Part shown: one piece after another, positions 7,264-14,111 of the stretch | How the letters are laid out: each line of letters starts with the position of its first letter | Numbering within the stretch: the stretch's first letter is position 1 | DNA from: Syntrophomonadaceae bacterium | Lineage (GTDB): Bacteria > Bacillota > Dethiobacteria > DTU022 | Direction of reading: 5' to 3' | NCBI GenBank assembly: GCA_007127255.1 | Contig: SKZS01000085.1 | Location: 1-14,111, forward strand | Length of the DNA: 14,111 nt | The notes under the pieces: model-generated | Told to the model about the DNA's origin: nothing | What the model saw: the letters and a program-made list of their open reading frames with translations, nothing else | The model's database searches: none | Program-made: the position numbers and the translations under genes

Positions 7264-8040
7264 TTAATCCATTAAAACAACAGTATTTTTTAACGTCCCG
7301 ATACCATCTATGTCAACTTCAAAAATGTCACCCGGGTTTAATGAACCAATTCCTGCAGGGGTTCCGGTCAAGATTACATCACCCGGCAGCAGGGTCATAC
7401 ATCCGGATATAAACTCAATTATATCAGCCACGTTAAAATAGTGATCGGCAGTTGGCGCTTCCTGCACCAGTTTGCCGTTCAAATAGCCCCTGACCACCAG
7501 GCTTTCCGGATTTTCTATTCCGGTTTCAATAACCGGTCCCAGGGGACAGAAAGTATCAAAACTTTTAGCATAGGTCCACTGGCCTTCTTTAGGCTGCTTG
7601 TCGCGAGCGGTTATATCATTAGCAGCGGTATAACCAATTACATGGTCCAGGGCTTTTGAAGAACTGACCCGGTAAGTTCGACGGCCGATTACCACTCCCA
7701 ATTCTGCTTCATAATCAACACGCCTGCTCTGGGGAGGATAAAGGATCATTTCGCCCGGCCCAATAACAGAAGTAGATGGCTTAAGAAATATAATCGGTTT
7801 CCTGGGCAGAGGATAATTCATCTCCTCGGCGTGAGAACAATAGTTTAAACCAAGACAGACAATTTTCGAAGGCAAGCAGGGAGACAGCAGTTTAACTGCT
7901 GCCGCATCAAAATGTCGCCCAGTCTCGGATAGCTGCCCGACAATCCAATCCGAACCGGGATCATTTAGTTCAAAGATCCTCTCATCTTCCAGTCGTCCAA
8001 ATCGCACAACCTGTTTATCTAAAAAGCGAACCAGCTTCAA
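7264..8040 (-). CDS. Fumarylacetoacetate hydrolase (FAH) family protein
   Basis: Member of the metal-dependent FAH fold, which hydrolyses, decarboxylates or isomerises 2-oxo acids (fumarylpyruvate, acylpyruvates, 2-hydroxyhepta-dienedioate, oxaloacetate). From TTG 8040 the protein has 258 residues. Visible family motifs are GLNYCSHAEE (64-73), VDYEAELGVVIGR (108-120) whose E111 and E113 are expected metal ligands, NDITARDKQ (141-149) with D142 as the third ligand, and LTGTPAGIG (224-232) near the end. The TTG is preferred over ATG 8076 because GAAGAGGGTG precedes it by about 8 bp and it gives the typical start MKLVRFL; the ATG has no ribosome site. It lies between the rubrerythrin terminator and the trkA promoter, so is probably expressed alone. 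The substrate cannot be assigned and no pathway genes are nearby. Confidence 0.9.
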   Translation of the reverse strand: MKLVRFLDKQVVRFGRLEDERIFELNDPGSDWIVGQLSETGRHFDAAAVKLLSPCLPSKIVCLGLNYCSHAEEMNYPLPRKPIIFLKPSTSVIGPGEMILYPPQSRRVDYEAELGVVIGRRTYRVSSSKALDHVIGYTAANDITARDKQPKEGQWTYAKSFDTFCPLGPVIETGIENPESLVVRGYLNGKLVQEAPTADHYFNVADIIEFISGCMTLLPGDVILTGTPAGIGSLNPGDIFEVDIDGIGTLKNTVVLMD

Positions 8041-8091
8041 AAAAACACCCTCTTCAATTATAATCACTATATACATTTTGCCGGACGTCCA

Positions 8092-8121
8092 TAAACAAAA
8101 CCCGGCCTAAAAGACCGGGTT
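8092..8121 (-). terminator. Intrinsic terminator of the rubrerythrin gene
   Basis: On the minus strand AACCCGG (8121 to 8115), a 9-nt loop and CCGGGTT (8105 to 8099) form a 7-bp perfect stem followed by TTTGTTTAT. It begins 12 bp after the rubrerythrin stop codon and separates that gene from the FAH-family gene. Confidence 0.8.
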
Positions 8122-8133
8122 CAATGGCTATAT

Positions 8134-8706
8134 CTACCAATTTTCGCAGATCACTTCAAAGTGATCCTGTGGATGGTTGCAGGAGGGGCAAAGATCTAAT
8201 GCTTCCTGTCCCTCATGGACATATCCGCAGTTACGGCAAAACCACCGCTGTGATGTGTCTTTTTTGAAGACGGTGCCTTTTTCGATGTTATTCATCAGAC
8301 CCAGGTAGCGTTTTTCGTGCTGCTTCTCTGCCACGGCAATGGCCTCAAAAATATCCGCTATTTCGTTGAAGCCCTCTTCGCGGGCAACCCTGGCAAAACC
8401 GGGATACATGTCAGTCCATTCGTAATTTTCACCACCAGCCGCTTCTTTCAGGTTTTCCACTGTGCTGCCGATAACACCGGCTGGAAAAGCAGCCTGAATT
8501 TCCACTTCACCGCCTTCTAAAAGTTTGAAGAGCCTCTTGGCATGCTCTTTTTCCTGGTTTGCAGTCTCTTCAAAAATTGCGGAAATCTGCACGTAACCGT
8601 CTTTTTTAGCCTGGCTGGCAAAATAAGTATAACGATTTCGAGCCTGCGATTCCCCGGCAAACGCTGTTAAAATGTTTTTTTCAGTTTTAGTTCCTTTTAT
8701 ACTCAT
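8134..8706 (-). CDS. rbr: Rubrerythrin (diiron peroxidase with C-terminal rubredoxin domain)
   Basis: Cytoplasmic NAD(P)H-linked peroxidase that reduces hydrogen peroxide to water, typical of anaerobes. The 190-residue protein contains all expected ligands of the diiron site, E19, E52, H55, E93, E96, E127 and H130, in the ferritin-like helical domain. It also has the four cysteines of the rubredoxin-type Fe(SCys)4 centre, C157, C160, C173 and C176, as FCRNCGYV and LCPSCNHP. Length and spacing match classical Desulfovibrio-type rubrerythrin. Start ATG 8706 with GGGAG about 9-10 bp upstream. It is transcribed alone, divergent from ilvC, and ends in its own terminator. I saw no convincing PerR box in the 213-bp region upstream. 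Confidence 0.96.
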   Translation of the reverse strand: MSIKGTKTEKNILTAFAGESQARNRYTYFASQAKKDGYVQISAIFEETANQEKEHAKRLFKLLEGGEVEIQAAFPAGVIGSTVENLKEAAGGENYEWTDMYPGFARVAREEGFNEIADIFEAIAVAEKQHEKRYLGLMNNIEKGTVFKKDTSQRWFCRNCGYVHEGQEALDLCPSCNHPQDHFEVICENW

Positions 8707-8919
8707 AAAATAATTCTCCCATCTCTTAAATTTTTTCGGCCTTGTTTATGGATCCAGGTCACAGATATATTATTTGATAACAGAAACAAAATACCTGCTA
8801 CCGGCCGCTATTTTGCTAAATTAAAATTCTATTTTAGACTGAGGCTTCCTGCAGGCAGGAGTTTGGTTTATAATAGCCAATAAGTATTCTTATTAAAAAT
8901 TGCAGGGAGGAATCAATAA
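8707..8919. other. Divergent regulatory region rbr/ilvC
   Basis: 213 bp without a gene between two divergent starts. On the ilvC side a TATAAT box is clear (8869-8874). On the rubrerythrin side the stretch is AT-rich (TAATAT on the minus strand near 8770) but I find no -35 with proper spacing. A short inverted repeat TTATCAAATAA is present there but is shorter than a PerR box. No leader structure or small gene was found. Confidence 0.6.
8846..8874 (+). promoter_or_regulatory. Likely ilvC promoter
   Basis: A perfect -10 TATAAT at 8869-8874 lies 46 bp before the ilvC start. At 17-bp spacing the -35 position reads TTCCTG, a poor match, so an activator may be needed. The -35 overlaps the palindrome CCTGCAGG (8848-8855), a possible operator (inference). 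The leader would be under 45 nt, too short for a T-box. Confidence 0.5.
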
Positions 8920-9915
8920 ATGGCCGTTATGTATTATGATCAGGATGCAGATTTAAGCGTCCTGAAAGGGAAAAAAATCGCCGTGCTTGGTTACGGCAGC
9001 CAGGGTCACTCCCAGGCTCAAAATCTCAAGGACAGCGGGTTAAACGTTATTGTCGGCCTGCACAGGGAAAGCAAAAGCAGGGAACAGGTAAAAGAAGATG
9101 GCCTTGAAGTAATGACTGTAAGTGAAGCGGCAAAAGCGGCGGAGGTAATCCAAATATTAATTGGTGATAATTACCAGTCTGCCGTATATAAGGAATCGGT
9201 TCTACCTCACCTTGCTGAAGGTAAAGCACTGGTTGTATCTCACGGTTTTAATATTCTCTACAACCAGGTCGTGCCCCCTGAGAATGTCGATGTTTTTATG
9301 ATCGCTCCTAAAAGCCCCGGACACCTTTTAAGAAGACTTTACCAGGAAGGGGCAGGGGTCCCTGCCTTAATGGCTGTCCATCAGGACTACACCGGCAAAG
9401 CAAAGCAGCTGGCCCTGGCCTATGCCAAGGGAATCGGCTGCACTCGCTCCGGGGTTATAGAAACATCCCTGCAGGAAGAAACAGAAACAGATCTGTTCGG
9501 AGAACAGGTAATCCTCTGCGGTGGAGTATCAGAGCTTATTAAGGCCAGCTTTGAAACCCTGGTTGATGCCGGTTATCAGCCCGAAGTAGCCTATTTCGAA
9601 TGCCTGCATGAATTAAAGCTGATTGTTGATCTCATTTACGAGGGTGGGCTGGAAAGAATGCGCTATTCCGTAAGTGACACCGCAGAATATGGAGATTTAA
9701 CAAGGGGCCCCAGGATCATCAATACGCAGGTCCGCAGTGAAATGAAAGAGATATTGGCTGAAATTCAAAGCGGCCAGTTCGCCCTTGAATGGATCACAGA
9801 AAACCAGGCTAACCAGCCTCAGTTTAAGGCCCTGAGAAAGATAGAAGAAAAACACCTTATAGTCGAAGTGGGGAAAAAACTGCGCAAGATGATGAAATAT
9901 ATAAAACCCTCATAG
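8920..9915 (+). CDS. ilvC: Ketol-acid reductoisomerase (class I)
   Basis: Second step of valine, leucine and isoleucine synthesis: isomerises and NADPH-reduces 2-acetolactate or 2-aceto-2-hydroxybutyrate. The 331-residue length is normal for the short class. The Rossmann motif GYGSQGH lies at 24-30, catalytic His in SHGFN (H108), active-site lysine in APK (K131), metal ligands D191 and E195 (TETDLFGEQ) and E227 and E231 (ECLHELKLIVDL), and substrate-binding Ser in SVSDTAEYGD (S252). Some usually invariant positions differ: ILIGDN (79-84) where most have LLPDE, and APKSPGH where most have APKGPGH. Start ATG 8920 is 9 bp after GGAGG. No other ilv or leu gene is nearby, and it converges on the anti-sigma gene with a 20-bp gap. 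Activity is likely, but a divergent paralogue is possible. Confidence 0.92.
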   Translation: MAVMYYDQDADLSVLKGKKIAVLGYGSQGHSQAQNLKDSGLNVIVGLHRESKSREQVKEDGLEVMTVSEAAKAAEVIQILIGDNYQSAVYKESVLPHLAEGKALVVSHGFNILYNQVVPPENVDVFMIAPKSPGHLLRRLYQEGAGVPALMAVHQDYTGKAKQLALAYAKGIGCTRSGVIETSLQEETETDLFGEQVILCGGVSELIKASFETLVDAGYQPEVAYFECLHELKLIVDLIYEGGLERMRYSVSDTAEYGDLTRGPRIINTQVRSEMKEILAEIQSGQFALEWITENQANQPQFKALRKIEEKHLIVEVGKKLRKMMKYIKPS

Positions 9916-9935
9916 CTAGAGGCTTGCTGTACAGC

Positions 9936-10691
9936 CTAATCAATGGAAGCAGCTATATTCTTCAGCTCCTGCTTCGCAACCTGGCCTGATAAGACCAAAA
10001 GGGCCTGGTTCCGGCCACCTTTTTGCCAGGCCAGGCCTGTACGTTCATTAACCGAGAAGCGAATAAATCCATTTGCCCTTTCTATATCATGCAAAGCAAC
10101 CTGCATATGGCCGCCAAGGTGCTCTGTGAAACCGAGCAAATCCTTTTCATTGATCTCTTTTTCCACCAGGAGAAGGCTAACCCCACCATTAAAATAAACA
10201 GCGCCACTATAAGCCGGCTCCCCGGCTCCCGTCAGAATAAGTGCTTCGCCCAGCCTGTAATCTCCAGGCAGGACAGAAGGCCAGTCAGGCGGTGAAAGAT
10301 CCGCTTTGCCTATCGGAAACTCAGAATCTTCGGTATGCCTTAATGAATCATCAAAAACTTCGGGCTGAACAACCTCGTTTTCAACCTCAAGAACGCCAAA
10401 TTCGTCAGCTGTTTCGGAAACCATATCAGTATCGGCAAGGGACAGGCCTGTCTCCAGGTTTCTAAATATACCGATTCCTCCCAAAACAACAATCAAGCAG
10501 GCAGCGGCAACTGCAGCAGCCTGGCTCCATTTAAACTGACGCCTTTTAACAGAGGATCGTTTTTTTTCAAGAGAAGAGGTAATGTTTTTCCAGGCGCGAT
10601 CTTTGCCCGGGACTTCAATACAATCAACTTCCTGTTGTAAAGCTTCCCTGATTAAGTCGTCACTTATATCCATTCTTTTTTCCCCGGACAT
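9936..10691 (-). CDS. Probable membrane anti-sigma factor
   Basis: A 251-residue single-pass membrane protein. The cytoplasmic N-terminus (about 1-54) is charged, the transmembrane helix spans about 55-76 (SQAAAVAAACLIVVLGGIGIF), and the rest would be outside the cell. The distal part (about 155-251) resembles the DUF4367-type domain of Bacillota anti-sigma and lipoprotein proteins, ending LLVLSGQVAKQELKNIAASI. It lacks the HxxxCxxC zinc motif of ZAS-type anti-sigma factors. The assignment therefore rests on position: its ATG is 2 bp after the stop of the ECF sigma gene, and its ribosome site AGGAGGTGATC lies within the end of that gene, so the two are translationally coupled. It presumably holds the sigma factor at the membrane until an envelope signal arrives (inference). 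Confidence 0.75.
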   Translation of the reverse strand: MSGEKRMDISDDLIREALQQEVDCIEVPGKDRAWKNITSSLEKKRSSVKRRQFKWSQAAAVAAACLIVVLGGIGIFRNLETGLSLADTDMVSETADEFGVLEVENEVVQPEVFDDSLRHTEDSEFPIGKADLSPPDWPSVLPGDYRLGEALILTGAGEPAYSGAVYFNGGVSLLLVEKEINEKDLLGFTEHLGGHMQVALHDIERANGFIRFSVNERTGLAWQKGGRNQALLVLSGQVAKQELKNIAASID

Positions 10692-10693
10692 TA

Positions 10694-11266
10694 CTACAGA
10701 TCACCTCCTTTACTTGTATGACAAGCAGAATCACTATCTAGTTCCAATACTGCAGCAAGTTTTTGCCTGGCCCGAAATAGCCGCGATTTAACTGTTCCCA
10801 CTCTTATATTCAACATCTCGGCAATCTCTTCAACTTTTAAATCGTGATAATACTGGAGAACCACTGCCTGGTATTGTTCGGGAGGCAAATCTCTTATCGC
10901 TTTCCTCACTCTTTCTATTTCCAAACCGCGCAGGGCTAATGCTTCGGTATCATTAGAAACAGAATCTGTGGATATTTCAGGTAATTCTTCAGTCAGTATG
11001 ATTTTCTTTTCTCTCTTCAAATAGTTCCTGGCCAGGTTTGATGCTATTACTGCAAGCCAGGCTCCGAACTTTGCTCCATCCTGCAGTTGATGCAAGTTCT
11101 GAAATGCCTTGACGAAGGCATCCTGGGTGATATCTTCTGCATTCTCACGACGGCGCAGGATATTGTAGGCCACGGCATAAGTCCTTTTATAGTAGGCTTC
11201 AAAAAGAGCCCGGTGGGAATCATTGTCGTTTTTTCTAACTAACTGCCTTATTTCCTCCGGCTCCAC
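10694..11266 (-). CDS. ECF (sigma-70 family, RpoE/SigW-like) RNA polymerase sigma factor
   Basis: Alternative sigma factor. Numbering from the GTG at 11281, region 2 spans about 23-92 (HRALFEAYYKRTYAVAYNIL, then AEDITQDAFVKAFQNL, the core-binding and -10 recognition part). Region 4 spans about 118-180 (LPPEQYQAVVLQYYHDL, EEIAEMLNIRVGTVKSRL, a helix-turn-helix for the -35). Region 3 is absent, as in all ECF factors. I place the start at GTG 11266 because GGTGGTGA (11282 to 11275) sits 8 bp before it; GTG 11281, five codons earlier, has no ribosome site. This gives 190 residues. The last codons (KGGDL) form the ribosome site of the anti-sigma gene. A MITE ends 17 bp before position 11281, so the promoter lies beyond it, in it, or has been changed by it. 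Confidence 0.92.
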   Translation of the reverse strand: MEPEEIRQLVRKNDNDSHRALFEAYYKRTYAVAYNILRRRENAEDITQDAFVKAFQNLHQLQDGAKFGAWLAVIASNLARNYLKREKKIILTEELPEISTDSVSNDTEALALRGLEIERVRKAIRDLPPEQYQAVVLQYYHDLKVEEIAEMLNIRVGTVKSRLFRARQKLAAVLELDSDSACHTSKGGDL

Positions 11267-11298
11267 TATACCCTTCACCACCTTTAAGTTAAACTATA

Positions 11299-11442
11299 GT
11301 AACTGCTCAGCCCGATACACCTTGGTTAATGACAAGCCGTGCCTATGGGGACGGTTCGAGCGTCACCGAAGCGAAGCGGAGGTCCGAAGGGCAGACGATG
11401 GAACCGTCCCCTTGGCACGGCAGTTTATGCCTGAGCAGTTAC
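11299..11442 (+). mobile_element. MITE copy 2 (144 bp, long form) with near-perfect 8-bp target duplication
   Basis: Terminal inverted repeats GTAACTGCTCAG (11299-11310) and CTGAGCAGTTAC (11431-11442) bound a non-coding palindromic element. Inside, a second inverted repeat pairs GCCGTGCC and GGGGACGGTTC on the left with GAACCGTCCCC and GGCACGGC on the right, so the transcript would fold into a long hairpin around a ~40-nt core. The flanks AAACTATA (11291-11298) and ATACTATA (11443-11450) agree at 7 of 8 bases. It is in the opposite orientation to the copy at 2877-2953. It occupies half of the 294-bp gap between comEC and the sigma gene; the remaining 11443-11575 is AT-rich and has no gene. 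Confidence 0.88.
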
Positions 11443-11575
11443 ATACTATATTAAATTTCGTCAAGACAAAACGTATTCCTTTATTTAAACCTTATTGTCC
11501 CTGCGGAATATAAATTAATTTCCTGTATTCTGCCGGTTCTGTTTCCATGAACCACCGGCATCCAGCTTGCCGGGT

Positions 11576-14080
11576 TTAATATACTGCCTGCTTTTCTGTG
11601 GTTGTAACCCGAACCTCGCAGCCGTCAGTTTTGATAATAACCGCTCCATGATAATCATTGCGGTATATCGGCACCCCGGCTTGTTCGAGGGCATTAATTA
11701 CATATGGATGAGGATGGCCGAAGGGATTAGACCCCACCTGGATAACAGCCAGGGAAGGCCTGACTGCTTCCAGGAAGGCAGGCATTACTTCCAGGTAACC
11801 ACCATGATGTGGTACCAGCATTAGATCAGCCCTGATATCTACTTTCCGCCTTAACAGATCTTTTACTGCAGCATCCTCTATATCCCCGGTAAAAAGTATG
11901 CGCATCTCTCCGTACTGCAGATTAATGATAATAGAATTGTTATTTAGATCACTGCTGGTTCCCCTCAGCATGTTTTCGGGAGGACCGATCACTTCAAGCA
12001 GCAGACCGTCACCGCAGGACCAGCTCTGCCCGGCGCTGATTTCAATAATCTCTGAGCCTGTATTCTCGGCGCTTTTAAGAAGTTCCTCATAATAAAGCGA
12101 CCCGCCTCCGATTGGTGAAACAAATATTTTCGCCATTGGGATCCGCCCCACCATAGGAATAAATCCACCGAAATGATCTTCGTGAGGATGGCTAATAACA
12201 GCCAGGTCGACGGCGTCAATTCCTCTATATCTTAAATAGGGCATAACTACTCTCTCTCCTACCTCACCGGGATTGCCCTGAAAGACGGGACTGCCACCGG
12301 CATCGACCATAATAACAACTCCACATGGCGCCTCGATCAGTGCGGCTGCTCCCTGTCCGACATCAATAAATGAAACTACCAGCTCTTCCTGATGTGGAAA
12401 TATAATCCCGGTCCAAATTAATAATACGGCCAGCAAAAGAGCGACACCAATATAAAGGCGCGGATGAAAAAGTCTGCCGGAGATAAATTTAAATAAGACT
12501 GATTTAAGGTGTTTAACAAAAGAGCCCTGTTCATAGCCGTCATCCGGTTTATCCCACTTATAGTACAGAACCAGCACGGCTAACAACAGGCTGTAGTAAA
12601 TGAAAAGAAAAGCCAACCCGGGCGGGTTTAGGGCAACATAGAAGCCGGCATTACTGCTAAATGCAGTTATATAAAGCATCATCTCCAGCAGGGGGCGGGA
12701 AGCCCACAGCAGGATCTCTCCCACAACAGGAAGAACCAAACCTGTTAAAGCGCCGGCCAGCCCCAAACCGACAACAAGGGCAATCATTGGCAGCAAAAGC
12801 AGGTTAAAGAGCAGGGCTGCCGTAGGCAGATGTTGAAAATAGTAGACGCAAAGAGGCAAAACGCCGGCCTGCGCAGCTATTGTGACCGCCAGTGGCGCCC
12901 GTAAAAAGCAGGGACAGCGGACAGCAGCTAAGAATCTCTCCAGGGGACGATAGGTATAGATAAGGGCCAGGGTCGCCGCGTAGGAAAGTTGAAAGCCAAC
13001 TGTAAATAGCAGCAGGGGATTAATAAACAGGGTAGCCAGGGCGGCGAAAGCCACAGATGTGGGCAAATCATTTTCGCGATCCAGCAGTAAAGCCCCCATG
13101 GCCATAGAGACCATTACTGCGGCCCGCAATGCGGAGGGACGCATACCGGTAAGGTAAGCATAAGCAAAAACCAGGACAATGCCAATGACCAGGGGCAGGC
13201 GCCCCCGGAAGTTAAGGCGGTTCCAAAAAGCGAGGATCAAGCCGGCAACGAGACCAACATGCAGACCTGAGACAGCCATCAGGTGTCCAACACCGGCCCT
13301 TCGAAAGCTATCTTCAACTTCTGCGGGAAGGCGTTGTCTTTGCCCAAATAGAACAGCAGTTAAAAGTTCGGCGGAAGGCGACGGCAGAGTACTGCTAATC
13401 TTTTCGACCATGGAACTGCGCAAATTAACAGCCGACTCAGTCAGTTTTCCCGTTTCACCCGGGCCCAGGGAGCTGATCCGGGCCGGCGAAGGATAGATCA
13501 ATGCATCGACACCCCTGCTGCGCAGGTAAAACCGGTAATCAAAACCACCCGGGTTACGCTGTCCGCGAGCTTCGATAATTGTTCCGCCCAGCCGCAATCG
13601 CTCTCCGAACCAGTAGTTTTCCTCTCCACCACCGAATATCTTTACCAGCAGGGTGCCGCTTACAAAAAAGCGTCCTTCCCTGGTTTCAACTACTTCCACT
13701 TTAAGACGATAAGAATCGTGGTCGTCAAAATAAAGCGGTTCTTCCATCACGATCCCTTCGACATATACCGGGGATCCTGCATATTTAGCAATACTGTAAG
13801 AAGGCTGCTGTATTTCATAGTAAAAAGCAGCCCCTCCTGCTGCGGCAACAAGCAGGATTAGAGCCGCCTTGTAAAAATTTAACACACTGTACCTGATACC
13901 GAAAAAAATCAGAAAAAGAAGAATCCCTGCTACCCAAAAGGCAACGGGAGACTGCTCCAACCAGGACCGGCCAATCATGATACCGGCCATGTAGGTCAGG
14001 GCAACTACTACAAGAAAACGATTTGACAGCTCATAGATTATTGAATTGCTTCGATGATGTGCAACAGTGTGTGGTCTCAT
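11576..14080 (-). CDS. comEC: ComEC/Rec2 DNA internalisation channel
   Basis: Inner-membrane channel that takes single-stranded DNA into the cytoplasm during natural transformation. The 834-residue protein is full length with all three parts. An N-terminal membrane/OB-fold DUF4131 region covers about 20-210. The Competence domain (about 235-505) shows AVLFGQRQRLP, GVGHLMAVSGLHVGL (263-277) and GMRPSALRA with many helices. The C-terminal metallo-beta-lactamase-like domain (about 566-834) has FIDVGQG, SHPHEDH (630-636), LFTGDIE and LVPHHGG (755-761). The HxHxDH motif is complete, so the exonuclease-like centre looks intact. Start ATG 14080 is the first start after an in-frame TGA; no good ribosome site precedes it. 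comEA and comEB may lie beyond the right edge. holA, usually next, is displaced. Confidence 0.96.
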   Translation of the reverse strand: MRPHTVAHHRSNSIIYELSNRFLVVVALTYMAGIMIGRSWLEQSPVAFWVAGILLFLIFFGIRYSVLNFYKAALILLVAAAGGAAFYYEIQQPSYSIAKYAGSPVYVEGIVMEEPLYFDDHDSYRLKVEVVETREGRFFVSGTLLVKIFGGGEENYWFGERLRLGGTIIEARGQRNPGGFDYRFYLRSRGVDALIYPSPARISSLGPGETGKLTESAVNLRSSMVEKISSTLPSPSAELLTAVLFGQRQRLPAEVEDSFRRAGVGHLMAVSGLHVGLVAGLILAFWNRLNFRGRLPLVIGIVLVFAYAYLTGMRPSALRAAVMVSMAMGALLLDRENDLPTSVAFAALATLFINPLLLFTVGFQLSYAATLALIYTYRPLERFLAAVRCPCFLRAPLAVTIAAQAGVLPLCVYYFQHLPTAALLFNLLLLPMIALVVGLGLAGALTGLVLPVVGEILLWASRPLLEMMLYITAFSSNAGFYVALNPPGLAFLFIYYSLLLAVLVLYYKWDKPDDGYEQGSFVKHLKSVLFKFISGRLFHPRLYIGVALLLAVLLIWTGIIFPHQEELVVSFIDVGQGAAALIEAPCGVVIMVDAGGSPVFQGNPGEVGERVVMPYLRYRGIDAVDLAVISHPHEDHFGGFIPMVGRIPMAKIFVSPIGGGSLYYEELLKSAENTGSEIIEISAGQSWSCGDGLLLEVIGPPENMLRGTSSDLNNNSIIINLQYGEMRILFTGDIEDAAVKDLLRRKVDIRADLMLVPHHGGYLEVMPAFLEAVRPSLAVIQVGSNPFGHPHPYVINALEQAGVPIYRNDYHGAVIIKTDGCEVRVTTTEKQAVY

Positions 14081-14111
14081 TATTCACTTTTTATCTGCCG
14101 CCGGTTTTACC

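Noticed and set aside
8750..8790. PerR box upstream of rubrerythrin
   Set aside because: TTATCAAATAA is symmetrical but shorter than the 15-bp PerR consensus and AT-rich by context.
9916..9937. Terminator between convergent ilvC and anti-sigma genes
   Set aside because: Only a 5-bp stem AGGCT/AGCCT with an 8-nt loop and no T-run on either side, so not a convincing intrinsic terminator.
11510..11575. Terminator after comEC
   Set aside because: A GCCGG/GTTC hairpin is possible just after the stop but has a bulge and is not followed by a T-run.
14081..14111. End of an upstream gene before comEC (possible last codons and TAA at the window edge)
   Set aside because: Only about 20 bases are visible and the frame cannot be verified, so no gene is called.

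Overview
The window looks like chromosomal core DNA of an anaerobic, moderate-GC Bacillota (Clostridia-like) bacterium. The basis is strong AGGAGG-type ribosome binding sites, frequent TTG and GTG starts, a full rubrerythrin, an ECF sigma/anti-sigma pair, and the familiar Gram-positive neighbours comEC, holA and rpsT. No species can be named from the sequence alone. No prophage, CRISPR array, transposase gene, tRNA or rRNA was seen.

Layout from left to right. Positions 1-503 hold the N-terminal two thirds of the first half of an acyl-CoA dehydrogenase (minus strand, cut by the window edge), preceded by a bifunctional NAD(P)H-hydrate repair enzyme (minus, 524-2104). Ribosomal protein S20 (rpsT) runs rightward from its own promoter and ends at an unusual bidirectional terminator that carries an 18-bp tandem repeat. 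A tiny 56-residue cysteine-containing gene and a 77-bp MITE follow. Next comes a minus-strand potassium-uptake operon, trkA-trkH-holA, with a strong promoter and a structured leader ending in an intrinsic terminator before trkA. Further right are a fumarylacetoacetate hydrolase-family gene, a rubrerythrin with its own terminator, a stand-alone ketol-acid reductoisomerase (ilvC, plus strand), an ECF sigma factor with a translationally coupled membrane anti-sigma partner, a second 144-bp MITE, and a full-length comEC DNA-uptake channel.

How the genes fit together. comEC, holA and rpsT are usually neighbours in Gram-positive bacteria. Here about 7 kb of unrelated genes (Trk potassium uptake, FAH-family enzyme, peroxide defence, branched-chain amino acid synthesis, envelope-stress regulation) separates comEC from holA. 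TrkA (regulatory RCK subunit) and TrkH (channel) form one uptake system. The leader before trkA looks like a transcription attenuator, i.e. a candidate cis-regulatory RNA for potassium uptake that I do not recognise as a known class.

The most notable features are this trkA leader RNA and a pair of nearly identical, inverted MITEs. These share 12-bp terminal inverted repeats starting GTAA and 8-bp target duplications, which resembles the IS66 family. One of them sits immediately upstream of the ECF sigma gene.
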